DNA of 60,470 nucleotides from Clostridia bacterium (GCA_017509065.1 JAFWQM010000065.1:1-60470), one strand, 5' to 3'. Positions 33,901-42,794 are shown, counted from the first letter of the stretch. The notes: generated from the sequence alone by a model not told the origin. Made by a program: numbers and translations.

Positions 33901-36900
33901 TGCAGCGGTTTCCCGCGTCAATTGGGCGGGACGGGCATAGGTTCCCAGTCTGCCCAGGAACAGCGTACGGTCGCCCTGCTGCCTTGTCACCAGTCCGTCC
34001 CCGACCGCAATGTGGCCGATCAAGGGCATCACGTCGTTTTCGTCCCGTGGCAGGCGTTCCGAAATCAGTCCGTGCGCGCCCCAGGGGGAAACGCGGACGG
34101 ACAGGTCGCGGAAATTGGAATGCGCTTCGTCATCGGCTTGCCGGCTCTGGGCGATTTCCAGGAAGGAAACGGCCCGCAGCCGCCTTTCCTCCGGGCCGGG
34201 GTTTTCTGCGCGCAAAGCCGCTATCGCCGCGCCGGTCAGGGGATCGACACAGCAGGATAGCGTGATTTGCAGGTTTTCCCATACTGCCTGATAGCGCGCC
34301 GCTCCGCCCTCGAAGACGGCGTTTCCCTGAACGGCCGGGCGAAAGAAACTGCCGCTTTTTTCATCGGCGATATAAAACTGTGGGCCGGTCTGCGCTCCGG
34401 CTTCGGGATCAAAGCGGGTGGCCTGCATCTCCCGATGGCTCAGAGAACCCTGGCCGTACGCCGTGAGGATCCAGGCGGTGTCGTTTCCGTACAGGGCGTT
34501 GGCGTCCAAAGGCAATCCGGGCCGCGCAGCGCGGCGGAAGGAACCAAAGGCCGTTTCCTCCTGCCGGGGGGCGGGAAACGTCCGCCGCCTGGCGGCTTTT
34601 GTCGGCGCGCGTTCCAGCAGCAAGTCGATCTGGGCCATGGCTTCCGGCGAAGCCATGAAAGCCCGAACCAGTGCGCTGTCCCGCAGGGCATTGCATATTG
34701 AGCACAGGATCATCCCCTGATGGTGCGTCATGTGGCTTTTCACGATGCGCGGCGCAGGACCGATGCGCTGCGGCGTGTAATCCGCTGCCTCGAACAGGCC
34801 GTGTTCGTCCGTCCAGCCGAGCTTTCGCATCCGCTCAAAGTTCTCCGCTGCCGCCCGGGGGAAGAAGGGCAGGGCCAGCATGGAGGCGTAAGGCGCGATC
34901 ACCTGTCCCGCCGTGTCCTGGCTGCGGGCAAGCGAAGGAAGGCCGAACGCCCGGTACTGATAATTCAGCTCCGGGTCGAAGGCGGAATAGCCGCTTTCGC
35001 TGACGCCGAAGGGCCGCTCGGGATGGTCGCTCATCTGCGCGCGGACGGCGTTCAAGGCGCTTTCGCCCAGCAGCGTGCCGGGAGTCAGCGGCAGGAGCAG
35101 GTTTGGCATCAGGTATTCAAACATCGTGCCGCCCCAGCTCAGCAGCGTCGGCCCGCCGCCCGCTCTCGTGACGGCCCGGTTCAGCCGCCCCCAGTGTCTG
35201 CGCTTGATTTGTCCCGTCATGATCGCCAGATAGGAGGTAAGGCGGGCTTCACTGGCCAGGGTGTCGTAATGCGCCGCGGTCGGACGGTCAGCCTCCGCTT
35301 CCCAGCCGATACGGAACAGCTCGGCTTTTTCGTCGTACAGCGCCTTGAAATCCGCCCGACGGGCCAGGGCGTCCAGGCGCGCGGGCAAATCGCTGAGTGT
35401 TTCCGGTAACTCGGACAGATGATTCCTGCAGAGTTTGGCACAGCAAAACAGGCAGCCCGTCAGGTTCCCCGAGTCCACCGTGGACACGAAGCGGGGAGAA
35501 AGCGCTTCCCCGGTTTTCAGGTTATACCAATTGTAGAAATGTCCCTTCCATGTATCCAGTTTTTCCAGGATTCCGAGGGTATTGCTGAGGCGCTTTGCCA
35601 TATCCGATGATGAAATGAAGCTCAGTTCCCTGGCCGCGCAGCAGGACAGCAGGTACAGGCCGATGTTGGTAGGCGAAGTGCGCAGGGCAGGGCCTTTATC
35701 CGGGTCGGTCTGCACGTTGTCCGGGGGCAGGAACAGGGTGTCGGCGTTTACGGTATCCTCAAAAAACCGCCAGGTAGCCAGGCCCAGCCGCCGGATGCTT
35801 TTCTTCTGCGCCTCCGTCATCTGCCGCTGCCGGTTTGCCGGCGCGTCAAAAAAGCGGAGCAGCAGCGGCGCGGCGGTCCAGCCGACGCCCGCGATCACGC
35901 CCGGCGTGAACCCGCCGGGCAGCAGGGAAAGCGTCAGCATCCCCGCGCCGCAGAGCAGCTGCGCCGCAACGCAGGGGAAAGGAAGCTGGCTGTCCGCCTC
36001 GGTCTGGGCCGCCGTGACCCAGGAAAGCAGATTCCGATGGCTCACGAACTGACGCCAGAGGGAACGGCAGACGGCGTCCAGGGTCGTCTGGGCTTTGCCA
36101 GGCAGCAAAAGAAGCCGCTGCCCCATGCCGTGAAGGGGCCAGGGCAGGCCCAGAAGAAACAGGACGGGCAGGTTCAGCCACGTTCCCAGCAGCAGCAGAC
36201 CGACCTGGGCAGCAGGCACGAAAGAGCGCCGCATGTTATCCCATATTTTGTGCCGGGACAGCCAAGGCAGCCGCCCATCCAGCAGAAAGGGCAGCAGCTG
36301 CCAGTCGCCCCGGGTCCAGCGGTGAAGACGCCTGCGCCAGCCGGAGAGGGTGGCGGGATGGCTGTCGTAAAGCGCGATGTCGTCCGCCAAAGCGCTCCCC
36401 GCGATTTCGCCCTCGATCAGGTCGTGGCTCAGCAGCCGTCCGGCAGGAATACGCCCTTCCAGCGCGTTCAGCCACATGAACGGATCGTAAATGCCCTTGC
36501 CCACGAAAGAGCCCTTCCCGAACACATCCTGGTACACGTCCTGGACGGACAGGTGATAGGGGTCGGCCCCACCTGTGCCGCCAAGCAGCGCCTGAACCCG
36601 GGTGCGCACTGCGTCCGCCCTGACCTCCATCCGTGGCTGGATGACGTTCACCCGGCCTTTCTGCAGCGGATGCAGCATGGCTCCCACCAATCGCAGCGCA
36701 GCGCCTGCGGGCAGAAAGGTGTCGGCGTCGAGGGTAATCACGAAAGCATACCGCCCATGGAGGGCCTTTCCGTCCATGGACATATACAGATACGTATCCC
36801 GGCATTCCCCGTCCGCGATCAGCCGGTTCAGGGCTTCCAGCGCGCCGCGCTTGCGCTCGCAGCCTGTGAACTGACGCTGGCCCATGTCCCATTTCCGGGC

Positions 36901-38337
36901 GCGGTGCAGGTACAGGAAGCCGCCGCCCTGCTGCCGGTTCAGCGCTTCGATGCTCAGCCGGGCGGCCAGAAGGATTTCGTCATCCTCGGGCGCGGTTTCC
37001 TCCCGGCTGTCGGCAAAATCGCCCAGGAGCATGTATTCAAGGTTTCGGTCAGGGTTCGCCGCCCGCAGCACCGCGAGTTGCTTCGCCATGCGTATGGCCT
37101 GCTTCCGGCCGGTGAGCAGGCAGGGGATCACCACCAGCGTGCGGTTCTCCGGCGAAAGAGATTTGAGCGCTATCCGCGGCAGCATCCGCGGAGGGAAGCG
37201 CCTGCGCAGAATGCGGAAATAAACCAGCCGAATGATTTCCGACGTGCACAGCGGCACAAGGAGCCAACTGTACCACGGAGCGCCCATCCACGCCGCAAGC
37301 CCCACCGACAGCGCGGCGGAAAAATACAGCGGCATCAGGAAGAAACCCTGCCGGTGTCTGCGTGCAAAGCCGGAAGTTTTTCTGCCCAGCGCAAGGCCGA
37401 TCAGATCGGGCCGTTCGATGAGATAATAGCCTGCTTCCCCCTCCGCGCCCTCTTTTCCCTTTGCCAGATTCACCGCCGCTTTCGCCGCGTCGGCTTCGGA
37501 AACATGAAAGCGTTTCGCGGCGCGGCAGGCGCATTGGCGGTAGTAAGCCTGGCTTTCCGCGTCCATGCGGCGATAGGTCTCGTCCTGCCGCAAAACATTG
37601 GAGGCGGGGCTGAGGCGCTCTGCGATCCGGTCATAGGGAAGGCGTTCGGCTTTTCGCAGGGCGCTGATGATCCGTCCCATCCTTAACCCGTCCTGTTCCC
37701 ACTGCTCCTGGGCTTTTTGCAGGGCGTCGGACGCTTTCACGCCTGCCCGGGCCAGCAGCTCGTCCGCCCGGCGCAGCGCGTCCGCGTTCTCCTGTTCATC
37801 CAGGCGAAGCAGCACCAGTCCCAGGAAATTCGGATCATGGGGCAGGCTGTCCTTCCGCCCGTCCGCCAGCGCTTCGGCCCATGCACGCGATTGCGCATAC
37901 AGCTCCGCTTCCTGGATACAGGTATCCAGCAGGCCGTTCAATTCTTCCAGCAAAGCACAGGAAAGCGCCTGGGGCAGCAGGTCGATTTCCGCCTGGGTGA
38001 GGGCTTCTTCTCCCGGCTTCTCTCGGAAAACGCGAACCAGAGCGCCTTCCGTCAGCTCTTCTTCGTTTACGGCCTCACGCGCCAACAGCAGCAGGCGTGG
38101 CGTACCCATCCGCGCGGGCAGCTTCGGCGCGAACCGCAGGCCGCGTTTCAGCGTGTCCACCGTGTCCAGCAGCAGCCGCGCGTGATCCTCCACCCACTGT
38201 CCCGCCGGGGACACGTCCTCCCGGGGAACGCGGCTCACCGCCTGCAGCGTCCGGCGGATATGTCCGCTCAGTCCCGCCGTCGGCCGCAGACGGGCATACC
38301 CGGTGATTGATGGATGCTCATTGTCTTTCTGCCGCAT
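30946..38337 (-). CDS. Cyclic beta-1,2-glucan synthase-like protein (GT84, glycoamylase-like, GH94)
   Basis: The 2463-aa enzyme matches the Cgs/NdvB plan. After about 340 soluble helical residues come two membrane segments (from about residue 375), then a GT84-type glycosyltransferase domain with VITLDADTFLP as the metal/nucleotide-sugar site. More membrane segments follow (LLLLGTWLNLPVLFLLGLPW and neighbours). A glycoamylase-like domain (about residues 930-1300) has the SWGGTMFEYLMP and MTHHQGM motifs. The C-terminal half is a GH94 phosphorylase-type region ending with the catalytic-acid motif GAGDWNDGMNRVG. In Brucella and Agrobacterium such enzymes make secreted cyclic glucans. Donor and linkage here are inferred. 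Start at 38337 is chosen for GGAGGCGTTTC. Confidence 0.9.
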   Translation of the reverse strand: MRQKDNEHPSITGYARLRPTAGLSGHIRRTLQAVSRVPREDVSPAGQWVEDHARLLLDTVDTLKRGLRFAPKLPARMGTPRLLLLAREAVNEEELTEGALVRVFREKPGEEALTQAEIDLLPQALSCALLEELNGLLDTCIQEAELYAQSRAWAEALADGRKDSLPHDPNFLGLVLLRLDEQENADALRRADELLARAGVKASDALQKAQEQWEQDGLRMGRIISALRKAERLPYDRIAERLSPASNVLRQDETYRRMDAESQAYYRQCACRAAKRFHVSEADAAKAAVNLAKGKEGAEGEAGYYLIERPDLIGLALGRKTSGFARRHRQGFFLMPLYFSAALSVGLAAWMGAPWYSWLLVPLCTSEIIRLVYFRILRRRFPPRMLPRIALKSLSPENRTLVVIPCLLTGRKQAIRMAKQLAVLRAANPDRNLEYMLLGDFADSREETAPEDDEILLAARLSIEALNRQQGGGFLYLHRARKWDMGQRQFTGCERKRGALEALNRLIADGECRDTYLYMSMDGKALHGRYAFVITLDADTFLPAGAALRLVGAMLHPLQKGRVNVIQPRMEVRADAVRTRVQALLGGTGGADPYHLSVQDVYQDVFGKGSFVGKGIYDPFMWLNALEGRIPAGRLLSHDLIEGEIAGSALADDIALYDSHPATLSGWRRRLHRWTRGDWQLLPFLLDGRLPWLSRHKIWDNMRRSFVPAAQVGLLLLGTWLNLPVLFLLGLPWPLHGMGQRLLLLPGKAQTTLDAVCRSLWRQFVSHRNLLSWVTAAQTEADSQLPFPCVAAQLLCGAGMLTLSLLPGGFTPGVIAGVGWTAAPLLLRFFDAPANRQRQMTEAQKKSIRRLGLATWRFFEDTVNADTLFLPPDNVQTDPDKGPALRTSPTNIGLYLLSCCAARELSFISSSDMAKRLSNTLGILEKLDTWKGHFYNWYNLKTGEALSPRFVSTVDSGNLTGCLFCCAKLCRNHLSELPETLSDLPARLDALARRADFKALYDEKAELFRIGWEAEADRPTAAHYDTLASEARLTSYLAIMTGQIKRRHWGRLNRAVTRAGGGPTLLSWGGTMFEYLMPNLLLPLTPGTLLGESALNAVRAQMSDHPERPFGVSESGYSAFDPELNYQYRAFGLPSLARSQDTAGQVIAPYASMLALPFFPRAAAENFERMRKLGWTDEHGLFEAADYTPQRIGPAPRIVKSHMTHHQGMILCSICNALRDSALVRAFMASPEAMAQIDLLLERAPTKAARRRTFPAPRQEETAFGSFRRAARPGLPLDANALYGNDTAWILTAYGQGSLSHREMQATRFDPEAGAQTGPQFYIADEKSGSFFRPAVQGNAVFEGGAARYQAVWENLQITLSCCVDPLTGAAIAALRAENPGPEERRLRAVSFLEIAQSRQADDEAHSNFRDLSVRVSPWGAHGLISERLPRDENDVMPLIGHIAVGDGLVTRQQGDRTLFLGRLGTYARPAQLTRETAARTGDVVSPCMSLTVSLRLPAHGKTTVYFVTAFAENMRQLYRLPLSVSRVKAAFSLAATQAAMTARALRMEGPMQGMYQQILGAVFFTNQPHQQVFPAASRQVLWRLGISGNLPLLLVRPDSSADQALIRHALRAHTWMRLRGVACDLLFFCPEEKEYARPVHDKVTQCIQVSPDRDMLGAPGGVFLASGTETEALALESLARLTLRGRQSVREQLNALKIKLPETEEKALSIPDPVLPGKLSADNGFGGYMHDGAYCVHAPAPVPWHMLLCGRRFGTAVCETGILSSYVDNSRLGRITRLTPDVYRGMPSEEIYLFDEENRVWPLTRGAAVYEPGIAVYHGMAGEILCETTVFSHIEKPLGVRAVTLRSEKEQHVTLYWIVRFALGERPETTRCLASGNMVTAYSGDFPGATWAGMEAGQAQALSHASCFGMDGRDVPFVLLANTQGIGSTALFRSDIPLNAREPIRITLALGYAPGAESAKEAFEDVLRESPADAARTVREFWGDRLSRLLLFSFDEALGQMVNRWLPYQVRASRLMGRFGPYQPGGAIGFRDQLQDCLALLYTEPESIREHLLLCAAHQYKEGDVQHWWHPPLRGVRTRISDDKLFMPWMTAKYIEVTGDESILGETVPYLDSLPLTETETDRYEEPAVTPWTETLLSHCLRAMDAVALGEHGLPLIGAGDWNDGMNRVGGESVWLAFFFALVLQAFSPYCPPDSKEKHQTLRRKILDSAETAWTGQWYLRAWYADSTPLAGPDTDPPRIDLITQCFTVLGGAPKHHARAALATAVERLYDKEAGIVKLLDPPFTPAENAGYIGAYLPGVRENGGQYTHAVPWLIQALCRVGESALAWEIARAILPEHHTDTKEKTMVYRAEPYVLCGDVYAGENPGRGGWSWYTGSAAWLYWVIITELLGFEKRGDRARLHPVRDESTDSFTLIYRFGTANYHFTAAPDCLFPTLDGVKSDDGWVTLVSDGKTHEARFPLR

Positions 38338-38460
38338 GAAACGCCTCCAACACAAAATAGCGTAAACCGTCTGTCTATTGTGCGTTGGAAACAAGGCATT
38401 TATACATAAGGGAAATGTGGCTGACCGCACGCATTGCCTGCCAGTAACTTTTTCGCTGTA

Positions 38461-39663
38461 TTACGGTCGAGTAAAACAGACCTGCTCCATTTTGTTCAGC
38501 TTTGCCAGCCGAGCGATTGCGCCATCCAATGCGTTCGTCAGCTTTTTCGTTTGCCGGATATCATTTTCATACCACACATTTTTAACGATGAGCGCGCCTG
38601 CTTTCCGGTCTGCCGCGGCTTCGATCCTGCCGATGAACCGATCTCCCCATAGCATGGGCAGCACATAGTACCCGTACTTTCGTTTCTCCTGCGGAGTGTA
38701 GATTTCCCAGGAATACTGATAATCCCAGATCGCTTCGATCAGCTTTCGATCCCACAGCATGGGGTCCAGCGGAGCCAGGAATTCCAGTCGCGGCTTTTCG
38801 TCGATGGCTTCGGCAATCACGTCTTCCATCAAGGACTGATCTTCATGCAGCATATAGATGGAAGATCGAAGGCTTTCTACCTGCACGGGCGTGATTTCTT
38901 CCGTCTGCTCCAATGCTTCAAATGCCTGCTCCCGCTGAACGGTATTCATGTCAATGCCCAGCCAGGCGTCGGAACGCCGGTTCCATAAAAGTCCCACCGC
39001 GCCGATGCGTCTTTTGACACGCCACTTGCGGAAGGACGCTTCATCTTCGCAAGGGTTCGCTGCGGTCAGAAGCTCCGGACTGAAATACTTGTCCGCCAGA
39101 TCGTAATACTTTCGGGAACCGCTTTTGTGATGGATCAGCAGCACGCCGTCCGTATATAACTGCTCCAGCACCGACCGCGCGGCTTGGGACAGTCCGCCCC
39201 AGTTCCCGCTCCAGTGCATGGAGGAATGCCAGAAAATCTTTCCTTCGATGGGCAGGGTGTCGCTGCTGACGGGGCCGTGCTTTCGGATGTAGGCAATCGC
39301 CTGCTCCTCCAATTCCGGGATGCCCGAAAAGGAAGCGCCATGGGCTTTGCTCCGCTCCCGGTAGCCGGCAAAATAGGGCCAGTCCTCCCGGGACCAGATG
39401 GAAAGCTCCTTATCGCTGTAGTCCACCAGCAGGCGATCTTTGTACAGAAGGTCGGCAAGCATTTTCTTCGTAAAACCCTTGACCCTGGATTGCAGCGTCA
39501 GTTCCGCATTCTTCCCGCATACGTCCACCGGGTCAAACTGAATGCAGCCTGCCTGACGAATATACTGATATGCTCCTTCCTTTCCCACAAAGCGATGCTT
39601 CCCCAGCAAGCCTTGCTTGCAGAGAATGAACCGTCTGGCCTGTTCCCGCGTGATCGTCAGCAT
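38461..39663 (-). CDS. Winged-helix DNA glycosylase of the YcaQ/AlkZ (HTH_42) family
   Basis: Members of this family excise alkylated or cross-linked bases from DNA. The 400-aa protein begins ITREQARRFILCKQGLLG and has the conserved QxD motif in CIQFDPVDV, the active-site region of AlkX/YcaQ-type enzymes (AlkZ has QxQ). HWSGNWGGLS, DPMLWDR and the C-terminal YYVLPMLWGDRFIGRIE are further family signatures. Interstrand cross-link repair is therefore more likely than azinomycin-type self-resistance; no natural-product cluster is adjacent. The ATG is preceded by AAAGGCGCG. Confidence 0.9.
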   Translation of the reverse strand: MLTITREQARRFILCKQGLLGKHRFVGKEGAYQYIRQAGCIQFDPVDVCGKNAELTLQSRVKGFTKKMLADLLYKDRLLVDYSDKELSIWSREDWPYFAGYRERSKAHGASFSGIPELEEQAIAYIRKHGPVSSDTLPIEGKIFWHSSMHWSGNWGGLSQAARSVLEQLYTDGVLLIHHKSGSRKYYDLADKYFSPELLTAANPCEDEASFRKWRVKRRIGAVGLLWNRRSDAWLGIDMNTVQREQAFEALEQTEEITPVQVESLRSSIYMLHEDQSLMEDVIAEAIDEKPRLEFLAPLDPMLWDRKLIEAIWDYQYSWEIYTPQEKRKYGYYVLPMLWGDRFIGRIEAAADRKAGALIVKNVWYENDIRQTKKLTNALDGAIARLAKLNKMEQVCFTRP

Positions 39664-39754
39664 TTTTTCGCGCCTTTCGCTTTCTTCATGGTTTTATTCC
39701 ATATCATAAAGTATATCACACGAAAACTGGATTGAACAGAAATAAAATGGAATA

Positions 39755-39997
39755 ATGTGCCGGCACAGATTAAAAACATTGATATGTCCCGAAAATGCAC
39801 GGTTGCTCTCTATACCCTTATATACGCCCGAAATGAATCCCATAGAGCAAATCTTGAAACAGCTTCGCTCTATGGGATTCAGAAATAAGATATTTCATTT
39901 TCTGACAGATGCTGTTGACCGCTTGTGTGAAACGATACGCCGTTTGACTAATTCTGAAGAATCCGCAAATCAGCTGTGGCCTCTTTCCAGGCCGTAG
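39755..39997 (+). pseudogene. IS630-family transposase remnant
   Basis: An 80-codon open reading carries the end of an IS630/Tc1-type DDE transposase: PLYTPEMNPIEQI, which holds the last catalytic Glu, then GFRN and VDRLCETIR. The N-terminal two thirds, with the DNA-binding domain and the first two catalytic Asp residues, are missing. Inverted repeats and a TA duplication are not evident. It is a dead fragment, and its 3' end runs into the neighbouring EAL gene on the other strand. Confidence 0.8.
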
Positions 39998-40752
39998 CGC
40001 TTCACATAGTCTTTCAATTCATCCAGGGACATGACAGGGCCGATGAGCGAACCCTGGCCTTTGAAAACCGCGATCTCCTCGAACGCCTCAAACTGTTCCT
40101 GCGAGTCGATCCCTTTGGCGCAGACGTGCATATCCAGGGCATCCGCCAGATGCTGGATCGCCACGACTGTTTTATATGCCTGATCGTTCTGGAGAATTTG
40201 GGCGGCATAGGTCTTGTCCAGTTCCAGCAGATCAAAATGGACCTGGTACAGCAAGGGCATATTCGTGTTCCTGGTGCCGAAGTTGCCCATCGCCAGCAAA
40301 ACGCCAAGCTCGTCATGGATGTAGTTCAGATTGGCGCAGCCCTGGGGATTCAGATCCTGGAGCTCACTGACCTCGAACTGGAGATGCTTGCTTTGCAGGC
40401 CGGTCTCTTTCAGACAGCTGCTCACCTGCTCCACAAAATGCTCGGATTCCGCGAATTTGGGCAGCAGGTTCAGCGACAGCGTCATGTTGCTGTTCGCTTC
40501 GTCGCTGATTTTTACCGTCTGACGCACGGCCTCCCACAGCAGTGTGATGGAAAAGAGCTGGGTCAGGGCGTCGTCCTTTTCCACGATTTGAAGAATGGGC
40601 CACGAGGGAAGCAGGTTTCCCTCCTGATTGCGGAAGTGAGATACGAACAGTTCATAGGTATTGCAGGTGTTTTTCCCAAACGTCCATTTGGGCTGCCCCT
40701 GCAGTACCATATCGTTTCGCAGAATCATATCAGAGATTACACTGTGTTCCAT
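39970..40752 (-). CDS. Degenerate EAL-domain protein, probably without phosphodiesterase activity
   Basis: The 260-aa protein consists of one EAL-like domain. The order of motifs is recognisable, but metal and catalytic positions are changed: the EAL position reads ELF (YELFVSH), the DDFG motif reads GNFG (AMGNFGTRN), KxD before loop 6 is ELDK, and VAEGVE reads CAKGID. It is therefore unlikely to cleave cyclic di-GMP and may instead bind it, bind a protein partner or act as a YdiV-like regulator. The start at 40752 has GGAGGAAAATACC before it; a longer reading from 40872 starts within the promoter. Confidence 0.85.
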   Translation of the reverse strand: MEHSVISDMILRNDMVLQGQPKWTFGKNTCNTYELFVSHFRNQEGNLLPSWPILQIVEKDDALTQLFSITLLWEAVRQTVKISDEANSNMTLSLNLLPKFAESEHFVEQVSSCLKETGLQSKHLQFEVSELQDLNPQGCANLNYIHDELGVLLAMGNFGTRNTNMPLLYQVHFDLLELDKTYAAQILQNDQAYKTVVAIQHLADALDMHVCAKGIDSQEQFEAFEEIAVFKGQGSLIGPVMSLDELKDYVKRYGLERGHS

Positions 40753-40835
40753 GGTATTTTCCTCCTTTTCAGCACTTCCGTCAACGATTTCTTTAAGATG
40801 CGTATGGAATTCACAAACGTTTTTTTTCCAGTTAT

Positions 40836-40865
40836 ATTTTACCATAATAGGCAGAGAAATGTCAA
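40836..40865 (-). promoter_or_regulatory. Promoter of the degenerate EAL gene
   Basis: The minus strand reads TTGACA, 18 bases, TAAAAT, about 85 bases upstream of the chosen ATG. Confidence 0.7.
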
Positions 40866-40975
40866 TATACAAACTTGGTACAGCCGGCAGGTCTATATGT
40901 GCAGGGTTTTCTTTTTGTATGACAATTCTCTGTTAATCACCGAAAACTGTAAGGGCGCGTTGAGCCAGCGCCCGA

Positions 40976-41019
40976 AAAGAAAAAATGCCTGAAACGCCTT
41001 TCGGAATTTCAAGCATTTT
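40976..41019 (-). terminator. Terminator after the trpB-like gene
   Basis: On the minus strand AAATGCTTGAAA pairs with TTTCAGGCATTT around a 12-base loop and runs into a T-rich stretch (TTTTTTC). The remainder of the 322-base gap to the EAL gene holds that gene's promoter and a further small hairpin (GGGCGC/GCGCCC). Confidence 0.75.
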
Positions 41020-41074
41020 ATGAATTTTAGGGTTTGATCTGATTATTCAAACGCTGGTATAAAACAGTCAGAGC

Positions 41075-42448
41075 TCATACTTTGGGGAGGCTGTCAAATC
41101 CTTTCTGCAATTCTTCATCGGTGGGGATATAATCGCTCATGAGGCCGTCATGGAACTTTTCATAAGCCACCATATCGAAGTAGCCGGTGCCGGTAAGGCC
41201 GAAGAGAATGGTCTTTTCCTCGCCCGTCTCCTTGCATTTCAGCGCTTCGTCGATGGCCACGCGGATGGCGTGAGCGCTTTCCGGGGCGGGCAGGATGCCC
41301 TCCACCCGGGCGAATTCCTCCGCGGCCTTGAACACGCTGGTCTGCTCCACGGCGCGGGCTTCCATATAGCCGTCATGGTACAGCTGGCTCAGGATGCTGC
41401 TCATGCCATGGTAACGCAGGCCGCCCGCGTGGTTGGGGGCGGGGATGAAGCCGCTGCCCAAAGTGTACATCTTCGCCATGGGACACACCTTGCCGGTATC
41501 ACAGAAGTCGTAGGCGAATTTGCCGCGGGTGAAGCTGGGGCAGGAGGCGGGCTCGACAGCGATAAACCGGTAGTCCTTTTCACCGCGCAGCTTCTCGCCC
41601 ATGAAAGGAGCGATCAGGCCGCCCAGATTGCTGCCGCCGCCCGCGCAGCCAATGATGATATCCGGCACAATGCCGTATTTGTCCATGGCGGTTTTGGTTT
41701 CCACACCGATGACGCTCTGATGCAGCAGCACCTGGTTCAGCACGCTTCCCAGCACATAGCGGTATCCGGGATTGCTGACCGCGACCTCCACCGCTTCTGA
41801 AATGGCGCAGCCCAGGCTGCCGGTCGTGCCGGGGAACTGCTCCAGGATGGCCCGGCCTACATTGGTGGTATTGGAGGGAGAGGGAACCACGGACGCCCCG
41901 TAGGTGCGCATGACTTCGCGGCGGAAGGGCTTCTGCTCGTAGCTGACTTTCACCATGTATACCTTGCAGTCCAGGCCGAAATATGAGCAGGCCATGCTCA
42001 GCGCGGTGCCCCACTGGCCGGCGCCGGTTTCGGTGGTGACGCCCTTGAGGCCCTGCTGCTTGGCGTAGTAAGCCTGGGCGATGGCGGAGTTCAGCTTGTG
42101 GGAACCGGAAGTGTTGTTGCCCTCGAATTTGTAGTAGATTTTGGCCGGAGTATCCAGCTTCTGCTCCAGGCAGTATGCCCGCACCAGCGGAGAGGGACGG
42201 TACATTTTATAGAAATCCTGAATCTCCTGGGGGATGGGATAGAAGCGGGTGTCGTTGTCCAATTCCTGCTTCACCAGTTCATCGCAGAAAACCGGGGCCA
42301 GTTCCTCCGCAGTCATGGGCTGGAGGGTGCCGGGGATCAGCAGCGGAGCGGGCTTTTCCTTCATGTCGGCCCGCACGTTGTACCAGGTGGTCGGCAGTTC
42401 AGATTCTTCCAGGTAAATCTTGTAGGGGATGGTCTTGGTGTCCTTCAT
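41075..42448 (-). CDS. Tryptophan synthase beta chain-like protein (TrpB2 type)
   Basis: This PLP enzyme condenses indole, or a related substrate, with L-serine to give tryptophan. The 457-aa protein is longer than TrpB1 and has the TrpB2 N-terminus (YLEESELPTTWYNVRAD). The PLP lysine is in NTSGSHKLNSA, with ETGAGQWGTAL and the phosphate loop GCAGGGSNLGG. TrpB2 enzymes commonly work without a TrpA partner, and no trpA or other trp gene is adjacent, so indole salvage is likely. The start at 42448 follows GGAGCGATCCCC; a longer reading enters the leader. A T-box upstream fits control by uncharged tRNA-Trp. Confidence 0.92.
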   Translation of the reverse strand: MKDTKTIPYKIYLEESELPTTWYNVRADMKEKPAPLLIPGTLQPMTAEELAPVFCDELVKQELDNDTRFYPIPQEIQDFYKMYRPSPLVRAYCLEQKLDTPAKIYYKFEGNNTSGSHKLNSAIAQAYYAKQQGLKGVTTETGAGQWGTALSMACSYFGLDCKVYMVKVSYEQKPFRREVMRTYGASVVPSPSNTTNVGRAILEQFPGTTGSLGCAISEAVEVAVSNPGYRYVLGSVLNQVLLHQSVIGVETKTAMDKYGIVPDIIIGCAGGGSNLGGLIAPFMGEKLRGEKDYRFIAVEPASCPSFTRGKFAYDFCDTGKVCPMAKMYTLGSGFIPAPNHAGGLRYHGMSSILSQLYHDGYMEARAVEQTSVFKAAEEFARVEGILPAPESAHAIRVAIDEALKCKETGEEKTILFGLTGTGYFDMVAYEKFHDGLMSDYIPTDEELQKGFDSLPKV

Positions 42449-42479
42449 GGGGATCGCTCCTTCCTTTTTGTCGGGCAGA

Positions 42480-42760
42480 GCATATAAAAATCCCTGCCCC
42501 AGTATTGTTCTGCTGGGACAGGGATGAAAGATCATTCCTGCGGTGCCACCCCGCTTGACGCTCGCGCGTCCACTCATTCCGTACTATCATACGGCTTCCT
42601 TTGATAACGGAGGGAAATCTCCGTCTCTCCTACTCAGGCTTGCCTGCCTTTTCAGTTCGCCCTTGAAAGCCCATTCACCTCTGCCGATGCGCAGCGATCC
42701 CACCGCCCGCCGCTCTCTTGTCCATCGGTTGAGAGGATACTCCTCTTTCGCCTCAGTGTG
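42480..42760 (-). promoter_or_regulatory. T-box riboswitch leader (probably tRNA-Trp) of the trpB-like gene
   Basis: The leader has the T-box core GGGTGGCACCGCAGG (about 42538-42553), whose bulge pairs with the tRNA 3' end, followed by an intrinsic terminator with arms ATCCCTGTCCCAG/CTGGGGCAGGGAT and T5 (about 42488-42526). Upstream is an AGAGAG-GGCGGG stem I-like region. A TGG triplet in GAATGGGCT (42671-42673) could be the tryptophan specifier, but I cannot fold the stem by eye well enough to be sure. Uncharged tRNA would stabilise the antiterminator and switch the gene on. Confidence 0.9.
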
Positions 42761-42765
42761 GCTTT

Positions 42766-42794
42766 ATCATAGCAAAGTGATAAAGCATTGTCAA
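42766..42794 (-). promoter_or_regulatory. Promoter of the T-box/trpB-like transcript
   Basis: The minus strand has a consensus TTGACA, 17 bases and TATGAT, right at the 5' side of the T-box leader. From here to about 43085 I see no gene or clear element. Confidence 0.88.

Noticed and set aside
38461..39663. Natural-product self-resistance role for the AlkZ-like glycosylase
   Set aside because: The motif is QxD (YcaQ/AlkX type) and no biosynthetic cluster for a DNA alkylator is adjacent.
39755..39997. A functional insertion sequence at 39.7 kb
   Set aside because: Only the last third of an IS630 transposase remains and no terminal inverted repeats are visible.
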